DNA of 64,000 bases, from NCBI GenBank assembly GCA_004173455.1, contig SECL01000008.1:35409-99408 (forward strand). The letters run 5' to 3'. This DNA comes from Moraxellaceae bacterium. Lineage in GTDB: Bacteria; Pseudomonadota; Gammaproteobacteria; Pseudomonadales; Moraxellaceae. Below, piece after piece: positions 8,714 to 15,877 of this stretch. The position numbers and the translations under genes are program-made. The stretch's first letter is position 1; the number at the start of each line of letters is the position of its first letter. The notes beneath the pieces were generated by a model, which was not told the DNA's origin, searched no databases, and saw only the letters and a program-made list of their open reading frames with translations.

Positions 8714-9354
8714 TGTGGATCTCCGGTCATCTTGTCACCACTTTGAACACTGCCATGCTTATGGCCAAGCAGACTGATTGCTTTGGCCAGCACATCGGTT
8801 AGTGACTTGATAACGCCAGTCACTGTTAGTTTTCCGGTTACTTCCACCTCTGGTGCATCCAGCGTAATTTTAGTGGGTGATACCAGATCAATGCCGGACT
8901 CGCTAAAGCGGATGTATTGGCTCGGTGTACCGTTTAGGAAGCCCCCAAAATACAGGCCATCTGCCCAGTCAAACTTGCGAAAAGAGCCAGGATTACCAAA
9001 ATCTTTATTAGCAATTACAGCCGAGCTATCCCGGCTGCAAAAGCCGCACATGCCAATATCACCTATCTGTGGATCAAGAATAATTGCATTTCTACCACCC
9101 TGAAGGCGAAAGTAAGGAATCTTGTGAATTACGCCATGGGGTACTGCTCGACGGTCACCTGTCATCTGATTGACTAAAGGCTGTACATCTACTGTACCGA
9201 CAGATGACAGACCACTATTGTTAGAAACGCCCACGATTTTTACCAAGGCAACGGTTTGAACATCATTAAGCATTTGCTGAATGAAAAACCGTAATGCTAT
9301 CCCTTGATCATAATTAGTATCAAAACCTTGCTGTCCAGTTGTCCCGCTGCTCAT
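8710..9354 (-). CDS. Baseplate spike protein, Gp138/gpV-like
   Basis: The 214-residue protein has an N-terminal OB-fold-like segment (VKIVGVSNN... VDVQPLVNQM... GVIHKIPYFRLQGG) as in Gp138/gpV spike proteins, a DPQIGDIGMCGFCSRDSS motif and a C-terminal repetitive beta region (TKITLDAPEVEVTGKLTVTG) typical of a triple-stranded helix. It should form the membrane-piercing tip under the tail tube. The end GHKHGSVQSGDKMTG resembles the His-rich tips that bind metal ions. ATGA overlap with the hub gene. Confidence 0.82.
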   Translation of the reverse strand: MSSGTTGQQGFDTNYDQGIALRFFIQQMLNDVQTVALVKIVGVSNNSGLSSVGTVDVQPLVNQMTGDRRAVPHGVIHKIPYFRLQGGRNAIILDPQIGDIGMCGFCSRDSSAVIANKDFGNPGSFRKFDWADGLYFGGFLNGTPSQYIRFSESGIDLVSPTKITLDAPEVEVTGKLTVTGVIKSLTDVLAKAISLLGHKHGSVQSGDKMTGDPQ

Positions 9355-10232
9355 ACATTGCTCCCAAGGCCAAATAAGCCAGCATCGACTTCACAAAACC
9401 ATGCCCCGTTAGGTTTTTCACTTTCCAGTTGATAACGCAGGCAATAGACAAACCATTCACCATTAGCGATAGGGATATCACTCTGTACTTTGATTTTGTG
9501 CATAAACCGAATGGCGGGGTTAAATAAGGTTTTAACGCTAATGCCATTCTTATAAAAGGCCGGATACCCGACCATGCCGGATGCCGCACTAATTAATGGG
9601 ATCTGGCCATCCTCAATAGGCATATTTTTGGGAGTAATCACAATCCGGTCATCTTCAACCAGCACATTAATGTCAGCTTGCCGCGCCAGTGTTTCAGCCT
9701 GACACATCAAGGTGCCAGAAAAATAAGGGGTTGATAATTTGAGGTTAACGCCCCTATTCTCAAACTGATATCCCATCTTGCTGGCCAAGTCAGCCATAAT
9801 AATGGCTACATCCACATCACCAGGATAGCTGGATGCATTGGCCTCCTGAATTCTTTCAAAATATCCTGGCTTAGCATCAATCACCATGCATACTTCAGGG
9901 GTTGCTGAATAGTCAGCCCATGCATTGAGTATCTGACCACCAAAAATTTTAGACATGCCATCATCATCACCTGCCCGAACAATCATGACATTTTTATAAA
10001 CAGTCTGGCTTTTCCATGTCAGCATGCTCAAGGCATTCATATCTTCCTGTCGCATACCATAAATCTTGACACGAGCCTTACTACCCTCACTAAGAGATCC
10101 CACCAATTGTATATCCGCAACTATTCGCAAGTTACGAAAGGTCAAGGTGTTGTTATCGCCTTGGCCAGCAAATGTGGTGGTGTTGGTTAAACGTAACTCT
10201 ATTTCAATTTTTTTATGACTAAAACTATTCAT
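9351..10232 (-). CDS. Baseplate hub protein
   Basis: The 293-residue protein carries a hub-like N-terminal domain (IEIELRLTNTTTF... LTFRNLRIVADIQ, YGMRQEDMNALSML) and a middle region with VDVAIIMADLASKMGYQFEN and CQAETLARQADINVLVEDD, like phage hub proteins of the gpD/gp44 class. It forms the ring to which the spike binds. It overlaps both neighbours by 4 nt. The gene order plug - hub - spike - gp25 - J matches other contractile phages. Confidence 0.75.
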   Translation of the reverse strand: MNSFSHKKIEIELRLTNTTTFAGQGDNNTLTFRNLRIVADIQLVGSLSEGSKARVKIYGMRQEDMNALSMLTWKSQTVYKNVMIVRAGDDDGMSKIFGGQILNAWADYSATPEVCMVIDAKPGYFERIQEANASSYPGDVDVAIIMADLASKMGYQFENRGVNLKLSTPYFSGTLMCQAETLARQADINVLVEDDRIVITPKNMPIEDGQIPLISAASGMVGYPAFYKNGISVKTLFNPAIRFMHKIKVQSDIPIANGEWFVYCLRYQLESEKPNGAWFCEVDAGLFGLGSNV

Positions 10233-10528
10233 AGCTCATAAGCCTCAATGTAAGTGAGCTGATAGCGGCTACCCAGCCCGCTATACTCCGGATCGCTCAG
10301 ACCCTGCATATCCATCACCATAAAATCACCCAACAACCCTAGATGTTTATAGCGTACCAATGGCACGGCATTTCGGATCAGCCGGGTATTGACCACCGGA
10401 TTGCCATTCACCACTAGGTCGAAATAAAGACCGGTAGTTTTCTGGTAGATGGTAATTTGACAATTTTGCTTGGCCAGCACCACACTCACCACCTGTGATG
10501 GCAGCACCTGTAAAGGTATTGATTGCAT
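10229..10528 (-). CDS. Baseplate plug-type protein
   Basis: The 99-residue beta-rich protein (IPLQVLPSQVVSVVLAKQNCQITIYQKTTGLYFDL, ending YQLTYIEAYEL) fits the small plug family found between Dit-like and hub genes. In that family the protein closes the tail tube at the baseplate. It overlaps the hub gene by ATGA and follows the Dit-like gene by 2 nt. Confidence 0.7.
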   Translation of the reverse strand: MQSIPLQVLPSQVVSVVLAKQNCQITIYQKTTGLYFDLVVNGNPVVNTRLIRNAVPLVRYKHLGLLGDFMVMDMQGLSDPEYSGLGSRYQLTYIEAYEL

Positions 10529-10530
10529 AA

Positions 10531-11328
10531 CTATTGTCCTATTAGCTTGAGGGCTGCATTTTTTAAAGCACCGCCCACACCATACTGATCAATCGCATCA
10601 CTTATTTTGGTAACTAAATCTCGGTTTTGAACAGGTTGTGCCTGCACCTTACCTACATTGACAGGACTGGCTGCATTAACTGATTGTGGAGCGTTGATCG
10701 CAGGCGCTGGCAAGGAGCTTTCGGTCTGGGTGTACTGAGCTTCTACCTCCCGGATCTCGATTAAAGTAATTTCAACAATTAACAGGTACGCTCCGTTGGT
10801 TTGTTCACGGCGATATGAGTAACCAGTGATATTGCAGTTGGTGTATGTTTTTTCTGGTGTTACAACATTGACTAAGTCTAGTGAGTTAGCCATATCATCA
10901 ATAGCATCCAAAAACTCTGTCCGCTCTCGCTCACCCCCACCACCCAGGCTGCCGCCTTTTAGCAAATTAGCCACCTCGCCTAAGGCATTTAAACTCCCGC
11001 CCCTCGCCATACGTACTGTTGCTTCAAAAGGGTTAATGACTTTGTTGTAGCTAGCAAATGGGCCAGCCTGAACAGGGTAGGTAGATACCTTGGATGAATT
11101 TTTATAGCCAAGATCAAGGACGGTATCTGCAATGACTAGCGGCTTTCCATCGCTCCCGAAAATGCCCCAGCGCTTTTCCGTGGTCAGCGCTCTCCAGATC
11201 TCACCCTGTACCTTTCCTAAAACTGCCGTAACTACTGCTGATGCCGTCTTGCTCCGGGCAATGGCTGGCACACCTGGCATGTTCGGCACATTGGGAAAAG
11301 GAAGCTTTGGAATTGGTAATAAGGCCAT
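10531..11328 (-). CDS. Dit-like baseplate protein
   Basis: The 265-residue protein contains FEATVRMARGG and a DIDDMANSLDLVNVVTPEKTY-type segment followed by TNCNITGYSYRREQ and LIVEITLIEIREVEAQ, the pattern of the Dit/tail-hub adaptor proteins of contractile phages. The C-terminal 60 residues are Pro/Ala/Gln-rich and may be a flexible linker. The start has only a weak ribosome binding site (GAG, 9 nt upstream). Confidence 0.7.
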   Translation of the reverse strand: MALLPIPKLPFPNVPNMPGVPAIARSKTASAVVTAVLGKVQGEIWRALTTEKRWGIFGSDGKPLVIADTVLDLGYKNSSKVSTYPVQAGPFASYNKVINPFEATVRMARGGSLNALGEVANLLKGGSLGGGGERERTEFLDAIDDMANSLDLVNVVTPEKTYTNCNITGYSYRREQTNGAYLLIVEITLIEIREVEAQYTQTESSLPAPAINAPQSVNAASPVNVGKVQAQPVQNRDLVTKISDAIDQYGVGGALKNAALKLIGQ

Positions 11329-11359
11329 ATTGATTACTCAAATTTTGGGCAAAATAAAA

Positions 11360-11373
11360 CCCGCATAAGCGGG
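11360..11373 (-). terminator. Hairpin upstream of the Dit-like gene
   Basis: CCCGC-ATAA-GCGGG; minus-strand continuation TTTTATTTTGCCC makes it a plausible intrinsic terminator that late transcription must pass. Confidence 0.6.
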
Positions 11374-11394
11374 CGTTTTTTCAAACAATGACAA

Positions 11395-11553
11395 TCATTT
11401 TGTTGCCATTATCAAAGCTGCTATTGCTAAGATTAAAGCGGATGCTGCCAAGATCACATATGAAATGGCTTGTACCAAACCAACACGATTTGCACCTTCT
11501 GGGGTCATTTTTCCATCTACCTTTAATTGAGAATTTGAGGTATGCTTGTTCAT
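11395..11553 (-). CDS. Small single-span membrane protein
   Basis: This 52-residue ORF is absent from the track. It starts at ATG 11553 with AGGAAACAACGT before it and ends at TGA 11395. Residues 1-27 are polar (MNKHTSNSQLKVDGK), residues 28-51 are a continuous hydrophobic helix (VLVQAISY-like then ILAASALILAIAALIMA) ending in TK. One membrane span and a good ribosome binding site suggest a real gene. It lies between the tape-measure/accessory block and the baseplate genes. Function unknown; small membrane proteins in this position could be superinfection or lysis accessories. Confidence 0.6.
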   Translation of the reverse strand: MNKHTSNSQLKVDGKMTPEGANRVGLVQAISYVILAASALILAIAALIMATK

Positions 11554-11589
11554 ACGTTGTTTCCTGTTACTGCACTAATGGGAACACAG

Positions 11590-11627
11590 AACCCTCGAAG
11601 CCGCCACAGCTCGGGGGTTTGTTTTTT
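11590..11627 (+). terminator. Plus-oriented terminator-like hairpin
   Basis: AACCCTCGA pairs with TCGGGGGTT, followed by TGTTTTTT. One pair is U-G on the plus strand but would be A-C on the minus strand, which favours a plus-strand RNA. No plus-strand gene is recognised immediately upstream. Confidence 0.45.
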
Positions 11628-11665
11628 CTGGACTCAGCATATTTCAATGCTTTACCGAAAATCAG

Positions 11666-11681
11666 GCGGAAATATTTCCGC
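11666..11681. repeat. Palindrome GCGGAAATATTTCCGC, copy 1
   Basis: Perfect 16-bp palindrome. Its right 14 bp (GGAAATATTTCCGC) recur at 11,872-11,885, about 204 bp away in the same spacer. Possibly a protein binding site. Confidence 0.6.
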
Positions 11682-11790
11682 TGGATTTGTAAACTTTAAG
11701 CCGCAAAATTTATTAGTTCACCCTGCGACCTGCTTAAAAATGATTATTTCATATTCAAAAACATCCAAATGTGGGTGGTTCCAATTGCCT

Positions 11791-11820
11791 AAAAAGTAAA
11801 AACCCGCTTTTAAGCAGGCT
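11791..11820 (-). terminator. Minus-strand intrinsic terminator
   Basis: CCTGCTT pairs with AAGCGGG on the minus strand (one U-G pair) and is followed by TTTTTACTTTTT. It stands inside the late transcription unit. Confidence 0.6.
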
Positions 11821-11871
11821 ATCACTTGAAATTTATGCACGTAAAACCCTACAGGGGTTAAAAGTCAAGAT

Positions 11872-11885
11872 GGAAATATTTCCGC
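11872..11885. repeat. Palindrome GGAAATATTTCC, copy 2
   Basis: The second copy of the GGAAATATTTCCGC element; the 12-bp core is perfectly palindromic. Confidence 0.55.
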
Positions 11886-11888
11886 CCA

Positions 11889-11918
11889 ATAAAAAACCCA
11901 CCAGGTTAGTGATGGGCT
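11889..11918 (-). terminator. Minus-strand intrinsic terminator
   Basis: CCCATCACTAACCTGGTGGG followed by TTTTTTATTGG on the minus strand. A G-U pair is allowed only in the minus-strand RNA. It would stop antisense or late readthrough after the tape-measure gene unless antiterminated. Confidence 0.6.
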
Positions 11919-11932
11919 TTAGGTCAATTAAC

Positions 11933-11944
11933 TGTGACAGTCAC
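11933..11944. promoter_or_regulatory. TGTGACAGTCAC palindromic site upstream of accessory gene
   Basis: GTGAC-A-GTCAC with flanking T. The identical 12-mer occurs at 29,174-29,185, also upstream of a plus-strand gene embedded in minus-strand phage DNA. The half-site GTCAC equals the iteron unit of the replication gene. The spacing is too short for a CRP site. Confidence 0.55.
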
Positions 11945-12015
11945 GACAAATAAAAAGATCTATCCAAAAATAGGGCTTACTGGTAAATTTCAACAAAATA
12001 AACAAGGAGGTAATA

Positions 12016-12657
12016 ATGGCTCTTATCAATTGTAAAGAGTGTGGGCACCGTTTTAGTAATAAAGCAAAAGCCTGTCCTATATGTGCTGCCCCAAATAAGA
12101 AAAAGCCTTTTGTAACTATATGGGGTTTGCTATTTATCATTATCGCTATAGCTGTGGCAGGAAACCATAACAAGAATGATAGTGCCCAAAATACAACTAC
12201 TGAAGATAACACTCCAACAACGATAAATCCGAATCACTCGCTCGCTGAAGACTGCTCACCGACAGGAAATTCAAGCGTGCTATGGAAAGCTGCCAACTGT
12301 AAAGACACTCCTGAACAAAGAGCATTCAATGCAGCACAACACTCCAACGTTAGTGCTGCATGTAAAAAAGATATACATTGTTGGGGCGAACAATACAGTA
12401 ATGATTCAGAAGTACGCTGTGCTGAACCTGTTGAAAAACTTTCAACGTATAATGCCAAATGGATAAATAGCTGGATTGAGCCAAAGTTTAGTGCCTTTAG
12501 ATGGCTCAACCAAGAAAACGGAACACTAACCTATGTTGGTGACAAGCTCGAATTTCAGAATGGTTTTGGAGCATATCAAAATTACATATATGAATGTGAT
12601 TATGACCCATCAACCAAAACCGTTCTAAATGTTAGAGCTTATCCTGGTCATTTGTAA
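12016..12657 (+). CDS. Zinc-ribbon membrane-anchored accessory protein (phage moron)
   Basis: The 213-residue protein starts with a zinc ribbon (CKECGHRF... CPICAAP, residues 6-26), then KKK, one membrane helix (residues ~34-48, WGLLFIIIAIAVAG), a Thr/Asn-rich linker and a ~130-residue exported or periplasmic domain with several Cys (CSPTG, NCKDT, CKKDIHCWG, RCAEP, YECDYD). The gene is opposite to all its neighbours, AT-richer than they are, and has a very strong ribosome binding site (AAGGAGGTAATA-ATG), all marks of an independently expressed moron. It ends 5 bp from the tape-measure stop. Superinfection exclusion or envelope modification is likely but unproven. Confidence 0.75.
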   Translation: MALINCKECGHRFSNKAKACPICAAPNKKKPFVTIWGLLFIIIAIAVAGNHNKNDSAQNTTTEDNTPTTINPNHSLAEDCSPTGNSSVLWKAANCKDTPEQRAFNAAQHSNVSAACKKDIHCWGEQYSNDSEVRCAEPVEKLSTYNAKWINSWIEPKFSAFRWLNQENGTLTYVGDKLEFQNGFGAYQNYIYECDYDPSTKTVLNVRAYPGHL

Positions 12658-12662
12658 AATAA

Positions 12663-14744
12663 CTAACTCATTCCCTTATCAGCAGCATAGCTATTAAATG
12701 CAAGAGAATTTTCAAGCGCCGGCTGAATGCTTGCTGCAATGCCTGCTGCATCCGTTGCCTGCGTATGAATATTGATTGTTCCAATGGTCGTTTCAACCGT
12801 TGACGCTGATGTATGGTTTCTACTACCTTGCTTAATAGACATTTGTTGCCTTGCTCCGATACCATAAGGCATGACAGGACTAGTTTTGCTTTTCTGCATT
12901 CGGTTGAGTACAGATGGCACATAGTTCCTAGTTTCCTTAAATGGTGGAATGCCGTGATATTTATCTACATTCCCTTCACCAGCATTATAAGCTGCTACGG
13001 CATGTGATAAATTTCCTTTGTACCTTTTTATAAGCCAAGTCAGATATTGAGCTGCCCCATTAGCTGATTGATGAAAGTCCATCCTATCTTTTACATTAAA
13101 TCTTGTCGCGGTGGCTGGCATAAACTGAAAATCGCCCATCGCACCTGCTGAAGACTTACCTTTATTTTGACCTCTACGTGATTCTTGTGCCCAAATAGAA
13201 TCCAACAAACCCGCTGGCAAGCCATATGCTTTTTCTAACTGACCAAGGTGTTGTTGCTTTTTAATGATGTCACCAGAATAAGGAGTAGCTGGCCTCATAA
13301 CTCCATTATTCCGAGAACCACCACTAGGCACTACACTGTGATCATTGGTTCCATTACCTAGACCAAAAGGCTGTAAAGCTGCATCCCCAATACGGCGTAG
13401 ACTGCCAAAAACACCCATATCCCAGGATAACTTATCTTTAGGTATAGGCTTGGCGGCTTGCTCATCAGTCATTGCCTCAATCTGGGCATTACTTTCAGTA
13501 GAAATTAAAACACGAGCTGCTTTTGCCCAGTGTCCTTCAGCCAAGAATTTCAATGCTGTGGCCACATTGGTAATCATATTCAATGCTTCCGAAAACTCCT
13601 GAGCAATGGTGCGGCCTACAGCACTTAAAGTCTTTTTAAGCATGTCAGCATTTTCTTTTGTCCCAATGAGCTTAACAATAGCATCCCATAATTCACTCAC
13701 CGCTTTGGTGGCACCCTTAATCTCAGGTTCCCATTTATCCCAGTCAATAAATGATTTTCCACCACGCTTCCATACTTGGTAACTGTCCCAGAGTAGGCCG
13801 ACAGCAGCAGCTAATATCAAAATAGGCGCAACAGCCAGCATAATACCGGCAAACGCAGGAATAAGAGTTGCTGTCACAACAACAGCAATCGCTGTTAATG
13901 CACCGACAATAAAGTCCTGATTCTGGCTACACCACTGGCCAAGGCGCTGTAATGTTGCTAAAAATCCTTCCAAGTAAGGCACGATAAAATCAAAAAACTC
14001 GCGGCCCATTGCCTTGGCCTGCTGCTTCATTTCAGTAAATGCTGCAATTAGCTCACGGGCTTTCTCAGCCTGTTTTGCAGTTACCAAAGCATTTTTTTGT
14101 TGAGCATCCAACATTTTCTGAAGCTCAACTCGGCCTTTCATAATCGCATCGACTTCACCCGCACCTAGTCCAGCTGATGTAGCAAGATTAAAAAACTCAT
14201 CTTTACTGAATCGGCCACTATCAAATTGCTCTGCCAGATCTAGCAATACTGAGTTGTAATCACGCATTTTATTAGTTGCATCGACTGGCAAAACAGCCAT
14301 TTGACTTAAAAAGCCCATTAAAGAACCCATCTCACCTTTATACTTGAGGTCAGTAAATTCTTTGGCAAAGCGGGAGGCTCCTTGCGCGGCTTCATCAGCT
14401 TTACCACCTACCAGCTCAACAACATTACCAAGAGCATGAATATCCTGAGTAGCCTGACCAGTATGAGCAGATAGACGCCCTAACTCTGCTTCAGCCTGCA
14501 CAATCTGGGTGATGAAAGTTGTTAATCCTGTAGTGCCAGCTAATAAAACAAAAGCCTCACTTGCCACTTTTTTGAACTCATTAACACCAGTAGCCAATTT
14601 TTTAAAACCATCTTCCATTTCTTTAGTGTGTTTTGTGGACTCACTTTTTAAATTAGATAGTTCTTTTTTGGCTTTTTCCTTACCTTTGGTGAACTCTGTG
14701 TCATCAAGCATAAACTTAATGACTAATTCATCAATTGTTGCCAT
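12663..14744 (-). CDS. Tail tape measure protein with lytic transglycosylase domain
   Basis: The 693-residue protein has a helical N-terminus (ELVIKFMLDDTEFTKGKEKAKKEL), membrane-like segments near residues 280-315 (GALTAIAVVVTATLIPAFAG) and a C-terminal SLT domain at ~500-620 (SIWAQESRRGQNKGKSSAGAMG, DFQFMPATA, AVAAYNAGEG), with the catalytic Glu in QES. It sets tail length and probably opens the peptidoglycan during DNA injection. The start lies in the frameshifted end of the tail chaperone (14,731), as expected for the conserved order chaperone - tape measure. Confidence 0.92.
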   Translation of the reverse strand: MATIDELVIKFMLDDTEFTKGKEKAKKELSNLKSESTKHTKEMEDGFKKLATGVNEFKKVASEAFVLLAGTTGLTTFITQIVQAEAELGRLSAHTGQATQDIHALGNVVELVGGKADEAAQGASRFAKEFTDLKYKGEMGSLMGFLSQMAVLPVDATNKMRDYNSVLLDLAEQFDSGRFSKDEFFNLATSAGLGAGEVDAIMKGRVELQKMLDAQQKNALVTAKQAEKARELIAAFTEMKQQAKAMGREFFDFIVPYLEGFLATLQRLGQWCSQNQDFIVGALTAIAVVVTATLIPAFAGIMLAVAPILILAAAVGLLWDSYQVWKRGGKSFIDWDKWEPEIKGATKAVSELWDAIVKLIGTKENADMLKKTLSAVGRTIAQEFSEALNMITNVATALKFLAEGHWAKAARVLISTESNAQIEAMTDEQAAKPIPKDKLSWDMGVFGSLRRIGDAALQPFGLGNGTNDHSVVPSGGSRNNGVMRPATPYSGDIIKKQQHLGQLEKAYGLPAGLLDSIWAQESRRGQNKGKSSAGAMGDFQFMPATATRFNVKDRMDFHQSANGAAQYLTWLIKRYKGNLSHAVAAYNAGEGNVDKYHGIPPFKETRNYVPSVLNRMQKSKTSPVMPYGIGARQQMSIKQGSRNHTSASTVETTIGTINIHTQATDAAGIAASIQPALENSLAFNSYAADKGMS

Positions 14745-15335
14745 GAGATAGTGCCTCGTTATAGCGATCTATGCTAATAATTTCAAGCAAGTTATAAACG
14801 TCCTCAACACTATAAACTGTTTGTAATTCATTTAAGGTTGCGAGCCTGCTGGAAATAACAGCTCCAAGAATTGGCGGTATATTGAGATACTCCAGACTGC
14901 GGGGATTCCTTAAGCCGCTGCTGACCCCGAAGTCGATTTGAGCGCGGCCATAGAAAAACCCAGATGTAACTCAAAAATAGCTTTGCGTAATTTGATATAG
15001 GTGGAAACCTCTTCAATGTCCGCACCATCACCATGAATTATTACCCGAGTAATTGAAGGCATTACGATCTGGGCGCATTCCAGCATTTCGTCCAGTAGCG
15101 GCTTGACTACCTGATAATCCAGTTTTGTCAGTGCGCTAAAACCAATACTGGCCATTCCAGCCATGCCTGCTGAAATAGCTTCTTCAGGTATATCTAGGCC
15201 AGCATTCGTCAAAGCCAGAATTGCACGGGTTGCCCAGCTTTCAGCCTGATATGCCGGCATTTCAGTGAGCAGAAAGGTTTTACCTTTGTCCCGATTGTCT
15301 GTATCAATCGTAATAGTTGAAGTTTTGCGGCTCAT
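14731..15335 (-). CDS. Tail assembly chaperone, -1 frameshift product (gpGT-like)
   Basis: A -1 shift at GGGTTTT (14,955-14,961) joins the first frame to a second one that runs FYGRAQIDFGVSSGLRNP, then SLEYLNIPPILGAV, NELQTVYSVEDVYNLLEI and stops at TGA 14,731, inside the start of the tape measure gene. The extension is 76 residues, giving 201 in total. The second frame has no start codon of its own that fits and reads like protein to its end. A frameshifted chaperone upstream of the tape measure is a conserved trait of long-tailed phages. The extension probably binds the tape measure while the tube is built. Confidence 0.8.
14910..15335 (-). CDS. Tail assembly chaperone, unshifted product (gpG-like)
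   Basis: The 141-residue acidic helical protein (KTFLLTEMPAYQAESWATRAIL, VVKPLLDEMLECAQIVMPSI, EEVSTYIKLRKAIFELHLGFS) fits phage tail assembly chaperones that follow the tube gene. It guides tube polymerisation around the tape measure and is not expected in the mature virion. The last 20 residues lie downstream of the slippery site and are replaced in the frameshifted form. Good ribosome binding site AGGATATGAAATT. Confidence 0.82.
   Translation of the reverse strand: MSRKTSTITIDTDNRDKGKTFLLTEMPAYQAESWATRAILALTNAGLDIPEEAISAGMAGMASIGFSALTKLDYQVVKPLLDEMLECAQIVMPSITRVIIHGDGADIEEVSTYIKLRKAIFELHLGFSMAALKSTSGSAAA
14955..14961 (-). promoter_or_regulatory. -1 ribosomal frameshift slippery site GGGTTTT
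   Basis: The heptamer fits X-XXY-YYZ in the chaperone frame (CT[G GGT TTT] TCT). About 35 nt downstream, GGGG and CCCC can pair around the zero-frame stop codon and may act as the stimulatory structure. Confidence 0.75.
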
Positions 15336-15359
15336 AATTTCATATCCTAAAAATAAGAA

Positions 15360-15376
15360 GCCTTCATAAAGAAGGC
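15360..15376 (-). other. Hairpin between tube and chaperone genes
   Basis: GCCTTC-ATAAA-GAAGGC, perfect 6-bp stem. On the minus strand CTTATTTTTAGG follows, giving weak terminator character. Confidence 0.5.
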
Positions 15377-15382
15377 GGTTAA

Positions 15383-15814
15383 TTACATAATTGCCTGAGT
15401 GATACTTTCAAAAACAATGGTGTATTTTTGCGGTTGCAATGTTTTCTTGGCATCTGGAAAGGGGTTGTAGTTGGTGAGTACGCCGCGGGTGCAGGTGTAG
15501 GTTTTACCTGTCGCCGGCAACGTGATGGTTGCATCCAGAAAGATCACATCACGGCTGGTTTTGGTGGCAGCTACAATGGCATCAAATACCTTGATACTGG
15601 GACTATCCGCCTGAAGTGCAATATTGATCTTGCTGGGGTTTGGGGTGTAGCCTGCTGACAGCTTGCCATCCACACCCATCATCACCTCGGCTAGATCCAT
15701 AGCATCACCGGCAAAGGCATCATCAGCGGCATAGCCCTGCAAGGTTTGCGGTGCTGGAAAAACTGCGGTGGCAGTCAGGGTAAAAACACTATTGGCACTG
15801 GTAATCGTGGCCAT
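15383..15814 (-). CDS. Tail tube protein (DUF3277-like)
   Basis: The 143-residue beta-rich protein (SANSVFTLTATAVFPAPQTLQGYAADDAF, GVDGKLSAGYTPNPSKINIALQADSPS, QPQKYTIVFESI) matches the DUF3277 tube family by pattern and size. It polymerises as the inner tube and follows the sheath gene directly. AAAGGATCTTAAAT precedes the ATG. Confidence 0.83.
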   Translation of the reverse strand: MATITSANSVFTLTATAVFPAPQTLQGYAADDAFAGDAMDLAEVMMGVDGKLSAGYTPNPSKINIALQADSPSIKVFDAIVAATKTSRDVIFLDATITLPATGKTYTCTRGVLTNYNPFPDAKKTLQPQKYTIVFESITQAIM

Positions 15815-15851
15815 ATTTAAGATCCTTTGTTTTGTAAGCGGATAAACAATT

Positions 15852-15872
15852 AGGCCACCGCATGGGTGGCCT
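15852..15872 (-). other. Hairpin between sheath and tube genes
   Basis: AGGCCAC / GTGGCCT, 7 bp around a 7-nt loop, directly after the sheath stop codon. No U-run. Confidence 0.5.
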
Positions 15873-15877
15873 TGGAT

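Larger units (their letters stand above)
11628..11932. other. Gene-free spacer rich in palindromes
   Basis: About 300 bp between the small membrane gene and the control region of the plus-strand accessory gene. It holds two GGAAATATTTCC palindromes, two minus-strand terminators and a further AACCC-TACA-GGGGTT hairpin near 11,845. No coding sequence is supported. Confidence 0.6.

Noticed and set aside
11933-11944. CRP/Vfr binding site
   Set aside because: TGTGA and TCACA half-sites are only 3 bp apart (overlapping GTGAC-A-GTCAC) instead of the 6 bp needed.
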